A stretch of 64,000 bases of DNA from Aquila chrysaetos chrysaetos (Eukaryota; Chordata; Aves; Accipitriformes; Accipitridae): assembly GCF_900496995.4 (NCBI RefSeq), contig NC_044006.1, positions 62,107,204 to 62,171,203 on the forward strand, given 5' to 3'. The notes beneath the pieces are model-generated. The model ran no database searches and was not told where the DNA came from. It saw only the letters and a list, made by a program, of their open reading frames with translations. Position 1 is the first letter of the stretch. Each line of letters starts with the position of its first letter. This document shows positions 1 to 10,640 of the stretch, one piece after another. Position numbers and translations under genes: made by a program.

Positions 1-716
1 AAGAGGAAGCATGAGAGGATAAGAGGAAATTAAGACCACAGCTCAGGAAAAGAGATCCCATAAGCAACTAAAGGGAAAAAAAAAAAAAACAAACCAGAAT
101 GAAAAGAAAGTAGAAGAGCAAGAGAAAGCTGGTATATGGGACTGCTGAGTAATGGTCCATGAATGTACCATGAGATGATGCTAACCATCAGACAATGTGT
201 AATTCAGCCAGTTAGTTGACCTGCATCCAGTAAAGTCTGATATTTCTCCTGGCTCACCCCTAATACATTGCAAATCACAATGTATGCCAACTGCAGTGCC
301 AAGTAAGTACAGGTGGTTATCAGCCTATGGCTTCCAGGCACGGGGCTTGTAGAAAGTAACAAAGAAAAGGAAGATTATCATAACAGGTTTCAACTAGCTG
401 GAAGGTTCCTCTCTTCAAAAATATCAGTGCGACTCAAGCCATAAAGGGTTCAAAGACAGTGTAATATATAGTATCCAGCAGTGGTGTCATCTGTTCAGTG
501 TCAGAGAATGGCTCAGTAGTCTGCTGGATGATTTTAAGTCAGTGGTAAACACTGATGAGCAATTTCCACATAGCCAGAAATGAGGTTTTCCAATGACCAT
601 CTTAACCACAAACATCAGGAAAGATCAGCGGCTGCTTCAGAAGTTGCTGCCATGCCTGTTTTGTATTGTCAGGCATCATTCATCTCTCAGTGCAGGCATT
701 GCAGGAGATTTTGTGC
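1..716. other. non-coding stretch, no gene seen
   Basis: I see no exon, RNA gene or recognisable repeat family here. The only low-complexity element is a run of 14 A at 76-89 after a purine-rich start. Frames on both strands are broken at the rate expected of neutral DNA. Confidence 0.6.
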
Positions 717-928
717 TCACATGCGATAACACCACCTGGATGATGGTAATAGTGCCACAGTGAAAGGAGGGTATATATAAGGCACAGTTGACTTACTGGG
801 GTCTATTCCCTTCCAATTAAAGTCTTTCTGAAATTCACTCAGTAGCCTAACATTAGCAGATATATTTGCACTGTCCATAATTAGATGTGGTTCACTGATA
901 TTGCTAGCAGCACACAGTACTGGTGTAC
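717..928 (-). other. coding-like minus-strand open stretch, unidentified
   Basis: Read on the minus strand, this segment is open for about 65 codons, with ordinary soluble-protein composition (for example LLSEFQKDFNWKGIDPSK), and ends in a stop at 717-719. I do not recognise a family. It lies in the same orientation as the coding-like block at 2418-3397 and could be part of the same old retrocopy or repeat body. It may equally be a chance open frame, since upstream frames are quickly interrupted. Confidence 0.2.
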
Positions 929-1581
929 AAAAGAAAATTCAGAAACAGTACGCGAGTGTCTCAATGACATTCAGATGAGCTGTGACCTTTTTAAGCCTCT
1001 ATGATATGAAGGCTCATTATATGCCCTATAGCTGCAGAATATCCTCCTCTTCCTTTCTTCGGTTGCGATTCCATTATGTTCTTGTGAATAGCTTCACACA
1101 GTGAACAGCTCAGCTGAATGGAGAGTGCTTTTCTGCTGGCCACTTCATGAAGATACAACCACAGCTACAGCTACAGGACAGAAGAAACCTGACAAACCTT
1201 TATCTCGTTATTGCTGTAATCTGAATGCTGCCTCTGGATAACAATTATCTCCCTAATATCTTTTTAGCTTGCACTTTAAGTCTTGCTCTAAGCATGTTTG
1301 TAAACTTAAAAGGAAATTTTTGAAAAGGTTAAAAAAAAGCTTTGATTACACGCTGAGGTGCCAACAGACTGCACAAGAAGATGAGGCACCCAAAGACCAG
1401 AGGCCTTGGGCATTTATTACCTGCCTTCACGTCCCTTTAGGAATCTGCACTTGCTCAAATTCATCCAGATGGTATAAACAAAGACTTTGGAATAAATCTT
1501 GTTATGTTTCTAGCCATATCCCTGGGGTTTCGTAGTAGCATGGGTGTCCCACAACCAAAACCAGAAGATGAGACACAGAGG

Positions 1582-2417
1582 TGTGAGAGACTGAAAGAGT
1601 TAAATGTCTCAACCATTGAGGTGGGGCAAGTTCTGCTTAAAGACGAACCCTGCACAGCAAGGAACCAAGGTGAAAAGCCCATCAGCTCAGACATCAGCAA
1701 CAGGAGGGGGAGGGCGTGCTGGAGGGTGCGCAGCTCCCCGTTCTGATAAGCTGTTCTGGTACAAAGATCAAACAATGGACCTGTCTGCAGGGAAGGAGAA
1801 GTTACTCCACAAATGACCCCCAAGCCCAAAGGCTCACAAACTGCTCATTAACCTGACGAGTTCGGGTGCCTGCCCAAAGGAGGGGCAAGGATGATAAAAG
1901 GACACAAACTGAAGCCCTGGGTGCGCAAGCCCACCGGGACCGGACCCCTCGGCTGACTGAACCAACGCTGGACCCAGGACCGGTGAAATCTTTCTCTCTT
2001 CCTTTCTCTCTCTCTGTCTTCTCTCTTTCCTTTTCCACAATCCCTGCACCTCATCCATTTCAAGATATAAACCATTGACCAAGTCTGAGACTAAGAGTGG
2101 ATCCAGCCGCCCCTGGGCCCTTCTCTGAGGAGGAGTCTGGAAAGCAAGGGGGTCTGCTCTGAACCTCGTGACTCAACGGGAGGGATCTCCTTATTCCCTG
2201 AATTGATGTATATGGTTACACGGTTTACAGAAGTAGTCTTATGCCAATTCCTGTTGTGAGAAACCCTGCCACCTACTACCACACCTCCCCAGTTCAGTTT
2301 GCTTCTGTCATGAATAAAATCTTTAACTGATCATTTGGTGTCGTTTCACCTTAATTTAGCCCAAGGGAATTTCGAATTAAACACGACTCCCTGGTCTGTC
2401 CAGTCTGGATCGTGACA
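1582..2417 (+). mobile_element. solo retroviral LTR (endogenous retrovirus)
   Basis: The 836-bp segment begins TGTGAGAG and ends GTGACA, so it has the TGT...ACA ends of a retroviral LTR. It is flanked by the same 5-bp word AGAGG at 1577-1581 and 2418-2422, which is a target-site duplication. Inside, in plus orientation, are a TATA-like GATAAAAG at 1893-1900, a pyrimidine-rich tract at about 1990-2038 and a polyadenylation signal AATAAA at 2313-2318. This is the expected U3-R-U5 order. No primer-binding site follows and no polypurine tract or gag/pol/env sequence precedes it, so it is a solo LTR left by recombination. Orientation rests on the TATA/AATAAA order. Several open frames over it are shadows. 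Confidence 0.75.
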
Positions 2418-3397
2418 AGAGGGCAGAGCAAATATGGGAGTTCCAGTCCAATTAGACTCCTTCAACAAAGTCATGCTTGCATAGACAGCATTTCCTTTCC
2501 CCCCTGCCACCATCTTGCACCTTTCATGGATAAATTCATCCATGGCTTTAAATAAGATGTCCACATCCCAATTTTCTTACAGGTTTATGTCCCAGCTGCA
2601 TTTCACATAGCATATTCCAGAGGCAGGTTTAAATTAGCAAGTTACGGCTCCTGTTTGCAGTGGGATTTCTGGGTATGGAGTTCCACACAGAGCCCATGCT
2701 CCCCAGTACTTAATAGGTTCTCTAGATATTCTTCTGGTTTTAGGTTTGTGGAGTAGGAACCCTTCTGGAATAAAATTCGTCCGTCACTGAGCAAAACCAG
2801 ATTCTAGTCAAGACTTAAAGGCACTAATTATAGCATAAACACTGTTTAGTAAATTGGGGTACAGGACTCCAGTAGCTATCTCCTTCTTAGGAGATGTTCA
2901 GCTGCTGGACATCACAGCAGGGTGCAAAGATAAGTCCTTTTAGAAGGCCCTTGCTTCATCTTGGTGAGGTTCAGCATCACCAGGGTTTGTCAGAATTAAC
3001 ACAGAATAGGGCGTCCACAGTCTTGGACATCTCAGTGATAGTTTTCCCAGCCAAATCACATGTAGAATGTGTGTGCAAGACTTGCACAGCCGGGTCCCAC
3101 TGCGCACCATCCTACAGCCATGCCCAGATTCCACCTGTCTGACACAGCTGGTTCACCCGCTCCACCACTGACCGGCTGCATCTGCAAGGCTGCATCAGGA
3201 AACAGAAAGGGCTGTGGTGGCAACGCCACAGCCTGGAGTTGTGCTGCCCAGCAGACACTTCACTCAAAACCAGCAACCACTTTCTGTTGCTTCAGTATAA
3301 TTGCACAGGTTCCCATCATGTTGTAAAACATTTCCCTCATGGGATCCAACGTGTGAATATCCCTTGTGTCAGAGAGATCACTATTGGTGTGGCTCAT
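2418..3397 (-). pseudogene. coding-like minus-strand block with stops and a frameshift (possible old retrocopy)
   Basis: Several minus-strand stretches read like soluble protein. One is at 2423-2570 (residues such as DEFIHERCKMVAGGKGNAVY). Another runs from about 3170 to 2977 (residues such as CDLAGKTITEMSKTVDALF). A third runs from an ATG at 3395-3397 to a stop at 3260-3262 (residues such as DPMREMFYNMMGTC). They are separated by stop codons and at least one frame change, so no intact gene exists. I do not recognise the family. The LTR at 1582-2417 interrupts the first stretch, and its reading frame continues briefly beyond the other target-site copy. A processed pseudogene or an ancient repeat body are both possible. 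Chance open frames are not excluded. Confidence 0.25.
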
Positions 3398-6300
3398 AGC
3401 CTAGTGTGTTCATGTTGATAATACAGCCCAGGACTAAAAGATGCGCTTCATCCTTGTCAAGTCCCCGTGCAGCACCTCAGGATGCAGCAAACTTAATCCC
3501 TGCCACCGCTCTAGCCAGGGAAGACTTTTTTTCCAAAGAGCAGAACCCTGCTGCTGGTGCTGAGGAGCTGGCCCAAGAGTTGGCCACAGCATTGGGAGCA
3601 TGTGTGTCACCGGGTAGTGAGGCAAAAGCAGGAGCCACGAGACTTGATTTTTCAAAATCCAGGTTAATCTTCAGAGGCAGTGGTGAGAAAAAAAATAACA
3701 GAGCAGCTTCCAATTGCATACTAACTGAATATCATATGGAGCCCATCATGTCGTGACTTTTTTTTTTTACTCTAGCTGCTCCTCATTGAGCAAGGAAGGT
3801 CCTCAGATGTCCATCCAGAGGACTTGTACTTTGATAATCTGCTCTCTTGTGTTCACCCAAATCCCCTTCCCTCTGTAATCAGACCATTGGTCACTACAAA
3901 GGATCAAAATTGCCATGTTTAAATACTATTCTCCTTGTGAGAAACTAACATCTGATCAAAGTTTAACAGCGTGAAATACATTTCTTGTTTTTGCAGTAAA
4001 CCTTCCTGTCCCTTGTTGTCGATCCAAGTTCATGGAGCTTTATTTTCAAAGCAAATCTCTTGTTTTCATTCCACCGGAGAGCTGTTATAAAGCCAACTAT
4101 TGTTACTGTAGAGTATAACTGTATTTTTTTTAGTCTAACTGCTAGAAGCAAATGGTTTTCATCAGGTAAAAAGTCATTGTATACATGCATTATATAGACA
4201 AGTCTGGGACACAACAAGCAGTTAATGGTTTTTAATTAAATAGACTGAGACAGGACACTCAAGGAGTGACCCAGGGATTACTTGAAGAGGAAGTTTCTCT
4301 CGTGACTAATAGTGACTATAAATAAGATGGGGTATTACAATAAAATTCTACTGCTGACAAAAATATTAACAGTAAACGACAACAGAGCTTTCATCTGGGA
4401 CTAGGAGAGCATCTGGAATATATTAAGACTGTAAAATTTCCCTTTAAGTATGGATTGCTAAAGTTAAAGCCAGCCACCCAGAAACTATGGCACTCAGAGT
4501 AACTCAATATTTTTTTTCATTAAAAATTACTTAAGGAGATTTACATCTTCCCTTGGTTGACATCGCGATGTTCTGCTTGTCCAGACTTTGAGTCCTGAAA
4601 ATATGTATGTGATGAGAAGGAATGGGGAAAAAAATGGTCTCGGATATGTCCTGCCTATGTTCATCTGGGAAAACAACCCCAGTTCCAGGCGTCTTTCTGC
4701 AATGCAATCAGTCAGATGCTCTTTGCGACCACTCTGTGCAGATACCCACTGCTTATTAATACCATATGTGAAGTTGATGCATTATGTATCTAGAAATGCA
4801 ATATAAGCACCAGATACTGACAGAGATAAACAGGAGAGAAGTGGGATGTGCTGGGACATCATTCCAGAAAACAGGAAAGTTTGCTTTAAACAAAAGGCAG
4901 TGTGCTAAAAGAAGGTTGAGATTGTAGCAAGGTTCTATTTCCCATCCTCCTTTTTCCCTGTTGCCAGTTCTCGTGACATCTCTCACTGCAGTCTTGTCTT
5001 AATTTAGACTGTGAATTCCTGGAGACAGAAATTATCCTGTAAGTTGTATATATTGCATGCAGTACAAGAAGTGCTCTTGTCTCGCCTGGATCCTCAAATG
5101 GTGTTAGGGAGGCAGCTGCAGCATAAACAGGGGAGCTGGATGTCTCTGCAGCTGAACTCCCGAGCATGCAGAGTGCACAGCAGGCAATGGTCCTGGGAGG
5201 GGACTCAGCCCCCTGCTCCTGTAAAGCCGCACCAGCTGGTCTTGAACCACCAGGGATTAGGAATAACTAGCCCTTTTGTACAGCCCCCCATTTTCAGAGT
5301 AAAACCTAGGAGATGACATTGGTTTTGGCTACACTGGGAGCTCCCAAAAGGCAAGGCAAGGTCTGTAGAACAAACTGAGGGACAAGGGCTGGCCCTGCAC
5401 GCCTGCTCTCAGTAAACTGGACCGAAACTCAGAAAGCTCCTCAGGGTGGGATTCATCTCACATCCCAAGAGGTCCCAGGTCATGAAGATCCAGGGTAAAT
5501 GATTCCTCTTCTTCCATGTTTCTTCACTTGCTCTAGTGGGAATGGAAATAGGAAGGACTCGTTGCTCAGCAGTTACCTTCCAGCAGCTAGTGTTGAGTAA
5601 GTTGAAGCCCATCCACTGTGTTCAGAAATCAGCCCTGCCAAAGAGCTTTCCTCCCCTACGTATTCCACGCTGAGGAGCTTCCTGGCTGTTTCTGAAGGAC
5701 ACTTGGCGAGGTGAGCATAGCAAAGCTCAGCACATGAAGCACAGGAGGCCTCGCTTCACCATTGGCATAGCAGTGGTAGGTCCTGGTCCCCCTTCAAGCC
5801 AAGCACCCCACAGTGAAAGACATGCACAAATATAGAACAGAAAGATGGTCTAGAATAAAAGCCAACTCACTGGGTGGCCTTGGTAAGCATCTGATGTCTC
5901 AGTTGAATATTTATGTATTTATTTCCACTTATGCATGTTTTCCTCAGAGTAGGGGAGGGGTTTTACATGTCTTTGCTATAAACCTTCAGCCCAAATCCTA
6001 ATGCTGGGGTAACAACTCCTATTCGCAGATCAAAGAACTGTGTTAGGAAGAAGAGATGAATCTTCTCTCTCCTTCTCTTCCCACCTCCCTCCAGCTCCCA
6101 TTTCCTCTTTCTTCTGACCGTGTATTTGTGTGGCTGAAACATTCAAAAGTAGCTGTAGAAATAAGACCAAGTTTTTCAGAAATTGGCAGGGAGCAACCAT
6201 TATATCCATTGAGGTCCTTACGGACAGGCAGCACACAGGATCTGAACTCTGATGAGAGAGTAGCTACTTTTTCGGCATTTAAGAGGGAGTTTTGAAATGC

Positions 6301-9300
6301 CGGCCTGCAGTGTTAAGAAGGACAAAAACTCTGTACATGTCTCCCAACAGAGAAATCTGAACCTCTTGATCTACCCCACATCTCATGCTATCAAGAAGTT
6401 GGTGAACATTATCCAAAACACAAAACACAGAGAGAAAGTCTGATCCTGGAAATGTTCTGCAAGGAGGAAGATACAGGTATATACTGCCCTGAGCACCAAT
6501 CCTTACCACCTGGCCCCATTTCTTGGCATGGTAGTAAGAGGGTGGCATGTGTGTGTGTAAGAGACAAAGTAGGGGAGCTGGAATAAGCCGCTAATGTCCT
6601 CAAATTTTCCTTCCTATCAGTAAGTTGTTGCTGCTAAAGGCAATGAAGGAAACCTGCCAAATACAACAGCTAAAACCAACACCCTGAAAAACATAATATT
6701 TAGGGAAAGATGTGCATGGGGGCCAGCTTGCACCAGCTGCCAAGTCTGCAACCACGAGGCCTGGGGCATGGGGAGGTCTCCAGGAGAGTGCCTGTTGGTG
6801 GCCAGGCCCAAGACGACCCCCCTGCTCCTGTGCAGGTATGAGACTGTGACCCCCACAGCTGATGGATGGTCCCACAGATGGCGTGGGCAGTTCAGCTTCC
6901 CCTTCCTTCAAACCGATCACTCTTTGCCAATGGAAATGGAGATAAATACTGATGACAGCCCCAGGGTGGGATGCATGGGCTTGGCAAGAGGTGGCTCGGA
7001 CAAGGGCTGAGGTCATCACTCCAGCAGCAGCTCTCAGGGCCTTAGCAGGAGCTCAACATCAAGCTGGAGCAAAATAGGGGCTTAAGGAAGTCTTGGACCT
7101 ACCAGGGTCTCCTGGAGGTCCACCAAAGAGAAATAGGGAAGGAGTTGTCCTTCTCCAATGCGGCCCTGGTAGGATCGGTGCAATACATTTTCCTTGTCTG
7201 CACTTCTAGAGGGTTGTTGGGAGGGATCCACAGCACAGCACAAGGGTGGGGAAAACCTTGTAAGTCTTGAGGAGGCGGGATGTGAAATGGACAGAGAATT
7301 CCCCATCTTCCTTATCTACATACCTGACGTCTAATTTGGGGCTACAGTGGAGCTCTTTTTCCCCACACCGGGATGACATTGCCTGGTTCCCCTACCAGGA
7401 GATTTTGGCGGAGCAATTGGTTGTGGCTGTTAACAGGGTCAATCCTGCTCTTTGCTGGTGGCAATTAGTAGCTCTGTTCCCCGAGGATTCGTGTGCTTAT
7501 GTCTAATTTGTGCCTAGGGGCTCAAGTGACAAGTAACTAGGCAAAACTTTACTGGCTAAATGTCTAATCTGCAGGCAGTTTGGTGATCTTCTGCCCTTAA
7601 ACTCAATGAAATTCATGGCTTTGGGTCTGCATGATGTCCTCATCAGCTGCTTCTCTCAGCCAGCCTTACTGTCCTTGGCATTAGTCTGCTGAGAAGACTG
7701 AGACTTGAGGCCAGGTTGCGCAAAACCATTAGTGGTTTGGGATGACTAGTGGGGATGTCTTTCAAAAGATGTGAACTTTGGAGCATGCTAAGCACCTGTT
7801 CTCTGGAGTCAGGCCTGTTCAGACGTCAAGCAGAGCAGATGCATATATCCAAGGGCTCAGGCTTACTGGCCTCACATTTCATGTGAGCTCTGCAAGGCTC
7901 CTGTCCCACAGGACAGACCCTGAGTTGTGGCACAGCAGCTCCTTTTGGTGAAGGTGGTACTACAGCAGCAACACAGTTCACTGCATCTCAGCAAAAAATT
8001 TACCTGCTCATTTTTGATGGCCATCTCAGTCCAAAGAGTCCTAAAACAGCTTTTACTAACTCCACAGCAAGTTCTTCCTAAGAGGTCTCCTGAATATCTC
8101 GGTATCTGAAGGCCTCTTTATCCCATGGGCCTCCTGGAAGGCATTGCAATTGTTCCTGGCCCTGCTTCTCCTTCCAACTTCTATTCTGCATGCGCTTTTG
8201 CTTGCCTGCTATTCCCGTGTTCATTTTTATCTTCATGCCAAGCTTGAGCTGCAGCTCATTGTAACAATATTTCCTCATAAGGCCGTGCTTAATGAGTGAG
8301 GAGCTTGTATTTGTTGGTGCTGGGTGGTGGCATGTGAGGCTGCACAAAGGAAAACAAATGTTTGAGATGTTTGCGAAGGTGCTGTCATGAGACAAAACAG
8401 GGCACTTGGGCCTGACATTGCTACGGTTACTTGTGCTTGGATGTACCAGAGCCTGTTCAGTCTCTTTAGTAACCCTCCCCTGGGAAGTTTCCCTCACCTC
8501 CCTCCCCTCCCGGCCCTGCTGCCAGCTCTGCTTGCCACCAGGGCTGTGCTCTTTGGAGTCATGATGGGGAGACTCGCCCTCACCTTGGAAAGAGTCTGAC
8601 CAGCTATTGCCACCTTGCAAAATCGACTTCTTCACCCCTGTTTGTCACACGGGTGACACAGCTGGGAACTCTGGAGCTGCTTGCAGCCACAGCAGGGCTA
8701 TGTTCGCCCTCCTCTGGGGAAATGATCCACTCAAAACTCCACAGCTTTAAACATTGCAGAGACTTTTTGTTGGCTCCAAGCAATTAAAATATCCATGCAA
8801 ATGAGGAGTCAAATACCTTATTTACTCAGTTCAGGATGAGCTGTAAAGTGGAAAGACTTAGACCTGTTTCTCAAGGGTCGGGGGGAGTGGAGGCAGAGGA
8901 CGGGGCAATGAATTGGCCACTGCACTTAATTGAGCTTGCTTGCTCCTTATCCAGCCTGGTTTGGAAGCAGAGCTTAAAACCTGTTTGCTTAGGAGGTTTG
9001 TTATAGTTATGGAAGCTAACACTGGAGTTACGCTGAGCAGCAGGGCAGAGGGTAAAACAATATTTTATTCTTAAGTTAAAGCACTTTTGCAAGGGTAAAA
9101 TAAGTAGTCTGCTCTGGCTGCGACTTGCGTAAGCAAGGGATGCCAGTGGGGTTGGTCTGCGGGAGCCCATGCCGGGACTTTCTCTACCTGTGGTGTGGGC
9201 ACACTGCACCTTTGGGTGATCACATCACCCAGGGCACCGCAGCCCTCACTCTCCCTGTCCTCTGGGGACCCTGGTGATTGCTCTGGGATGAGGAAAGGAA

Positions 9301-9709
9301 AGGGCGTTATTTTACTGGCCAGCCAATCCTGAGGAAAACAGCTCTGTTAAAGCCCTCAGAATATAAGACCCTCTTTCTCTCCATATGAAATTTACAGGTG
9401 TGAAGTTGTGATTCCTGGAAAGATGGTGCCTTCTCATACAATAATTGTGAGTATGACCTGGGTGACAAAGCACTACCCAGGTATTTAGGCAAAGACTTCT
9501 TTTGCACTCGGAAATGTTTGCTACTTTTGTGACCAGCTGTGCTCTTCTTCTCTGAAATAAGTGAAAACTCTCCCAGACTTTTAGGTTTAGGGCTTGGTAT
9601 TTCTTAGTTTTGCTGTCTTGTTTTTCCCTTCTAAAACTTCAGTACTAATTCCCCCTGGAAATAAGACATGCAAAGAAAATATGTTTGGGGAAGAATCGTA
9701 CCCTGAACA
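3398..9709. other. non-coding stretch, no gene seen
   Basis: About 6.3 kb with no splice-bounded open frame, no recognisable transposon and no RNA gene that I can support. A short T run lies at 3759-3768 and a (GT)n tract of five units near 6548. The longest open frame, a 185-codon minus frame at 8078-8635, has no recognisable domain and an erratic composition, and I treat it as chance. Confidence 0.55.
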
Positions 9710-9822
9710 TGGGAAAGTGAGGTCCCAGGAGGTGAAGGGACTTGCCCCAAACCCTGTAGGAAGCTTGTCCCACACTGTAGAACCAAAGGACCTTTCAAAC
9801 CCCAATCCTTTGTCTTAGCTGC
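9710..9822 (-). repeat. MIR-like SINE remnant
   Basis: The plus strand carries the reverse complement of the MIR core in order. A purine-rich GGGAAAGTGAGGTCCCAGG block is followed by GTGAAGGGACTTGCCCCAA (MIR: GTTAAGTGACTTGCCCAAGG), then degraded matches to the 'cacag...cagag...gaaccc' part. Similarity is judged by eye from memory of the consensus and is diverged, as expected for an ancient amniote SINE. Confidence 0.5.
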
Positions 9823-10238
9823 AATTTTCTTGCAAATATTTGGGATTTGGATTTCAAAGTTCAAGCTGGGTTAATCACAAAGAATGCAGCTCTTCCTGCT
9901 CTGTATGCAGGGGTGTAAGGTAACAGCGGCTGCGGTGCCCTCCCAGACACCCCATGCATCTGCACAGGTTTCAAGTAACATCTGGTCTTTAAACTCAATA
10001 TCACACATACAGATTAATGATTACCTGCCTGCTGTCCTGGCTTCCAATCAGTTCCACTTTATTGACTTAGCCCGGGCTCAACAATGGTTTATTAATCTTG
10101 CCTTTATGTATACATAGCAGCCTTATTGTGATTGTATACTTCCCCAGTTTTATTAACCAAGGTTATTGTCGTAAGGCACTAAGGACTTACTTTGTTAATT
10201 TGGGCTGCTGTTAACAGCCTGCAGACTGGAGCCTAGGT
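9823..10238. other. non-coding stretch, no gene seen
   Basis: AT-richer DNA between the MIR-like remnant and the CpG-rich islet. I see no feature that can be supported. Confidence 0.5.
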
Positions 10239-10249
10239 GTGATGATTAT

Positions 10250-10640
10250 GAGAGGCGGACCAAACTCCGCTGTGGGGGAAGTTTCCCGTAGGGAGAGGTT
10301 TGATAACGAGACGCTGTCACGTCCCAGGGATAACACTGGAACAGACCCGGGAGACTGTCAGGACCTGCAAGGATGCCCGTCCCGTGGGCTGCCATCAGAA
10401 ACTGTACAGCTACCTGCCTCCGGCACCCCGGCACAGCGCCTGGGACTGCAGCCCGCCGGGTCCTGCCTCTGCTCGGTGCCCAGCAGCAGCCTGCGCAGAG
10501 CCGGCGTCTGCACCGCGCATCGCCCCAGCGGGCCATGGCATCGCCCCAGCGGGCCATGGCCCCGTCCCCGCTGCCTGCTCCGTCCTGCCCGCGTCGCCTG
10601 CTGGGCGAGCAGGCAGCTCGCTCAGGGGACGAGGGCAGGG
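10250..10640. promoter_or_regulatory. small CpG-rich islet (possible promoter or enhancer)
   Basis: This 390-bp patch is clearly GC-rich and keeps many CpG dinucleotides, for example around 10,420-10,620, in otherwise AT-leaning DNA. CpG retention in a vertebrate genome usually marks an unmethylated regulatory element or an alternative promoter. No TATA box or strong splice donor stands out. Open frames of 100 to 148 codons occur on both strands, as expected where GC-rich DNA has few stop codons, and none shows a recognisable domain. Confidence 0.4.
10518..10559. repeat. 21-bp perfect tandem duplication
   Basis: The 21-bp unit beginning CATCGCCCCAGCG and ending CCATGG occurs twice in tandem (10518-10538 and 10539-10559) without mismatch. 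It lies inside the CpG-rich islet. Identity of the two copies points to a recent duplication or a short VNTR. Confidence 0.9.

Noticed and set aside
1461-2282. Several ORFs of 60 to 122 codons on both strands
   Set aside because: They overlap the non-coding LTR at 1582-2417.
2423-2580. Primer-binding site or gag region directly after the LTR at 1582-2417
   Set aside because: The sequence after the LTR is its target-site duplication and flanking DNA, with no primer-binding-site-like start, so there is no internal provirus.
8078-8635. 185-codon minus-strand ORF
   Set aside because: No recognisable domain, no promoter or splice context, erratic composition. A chance frame is likely.
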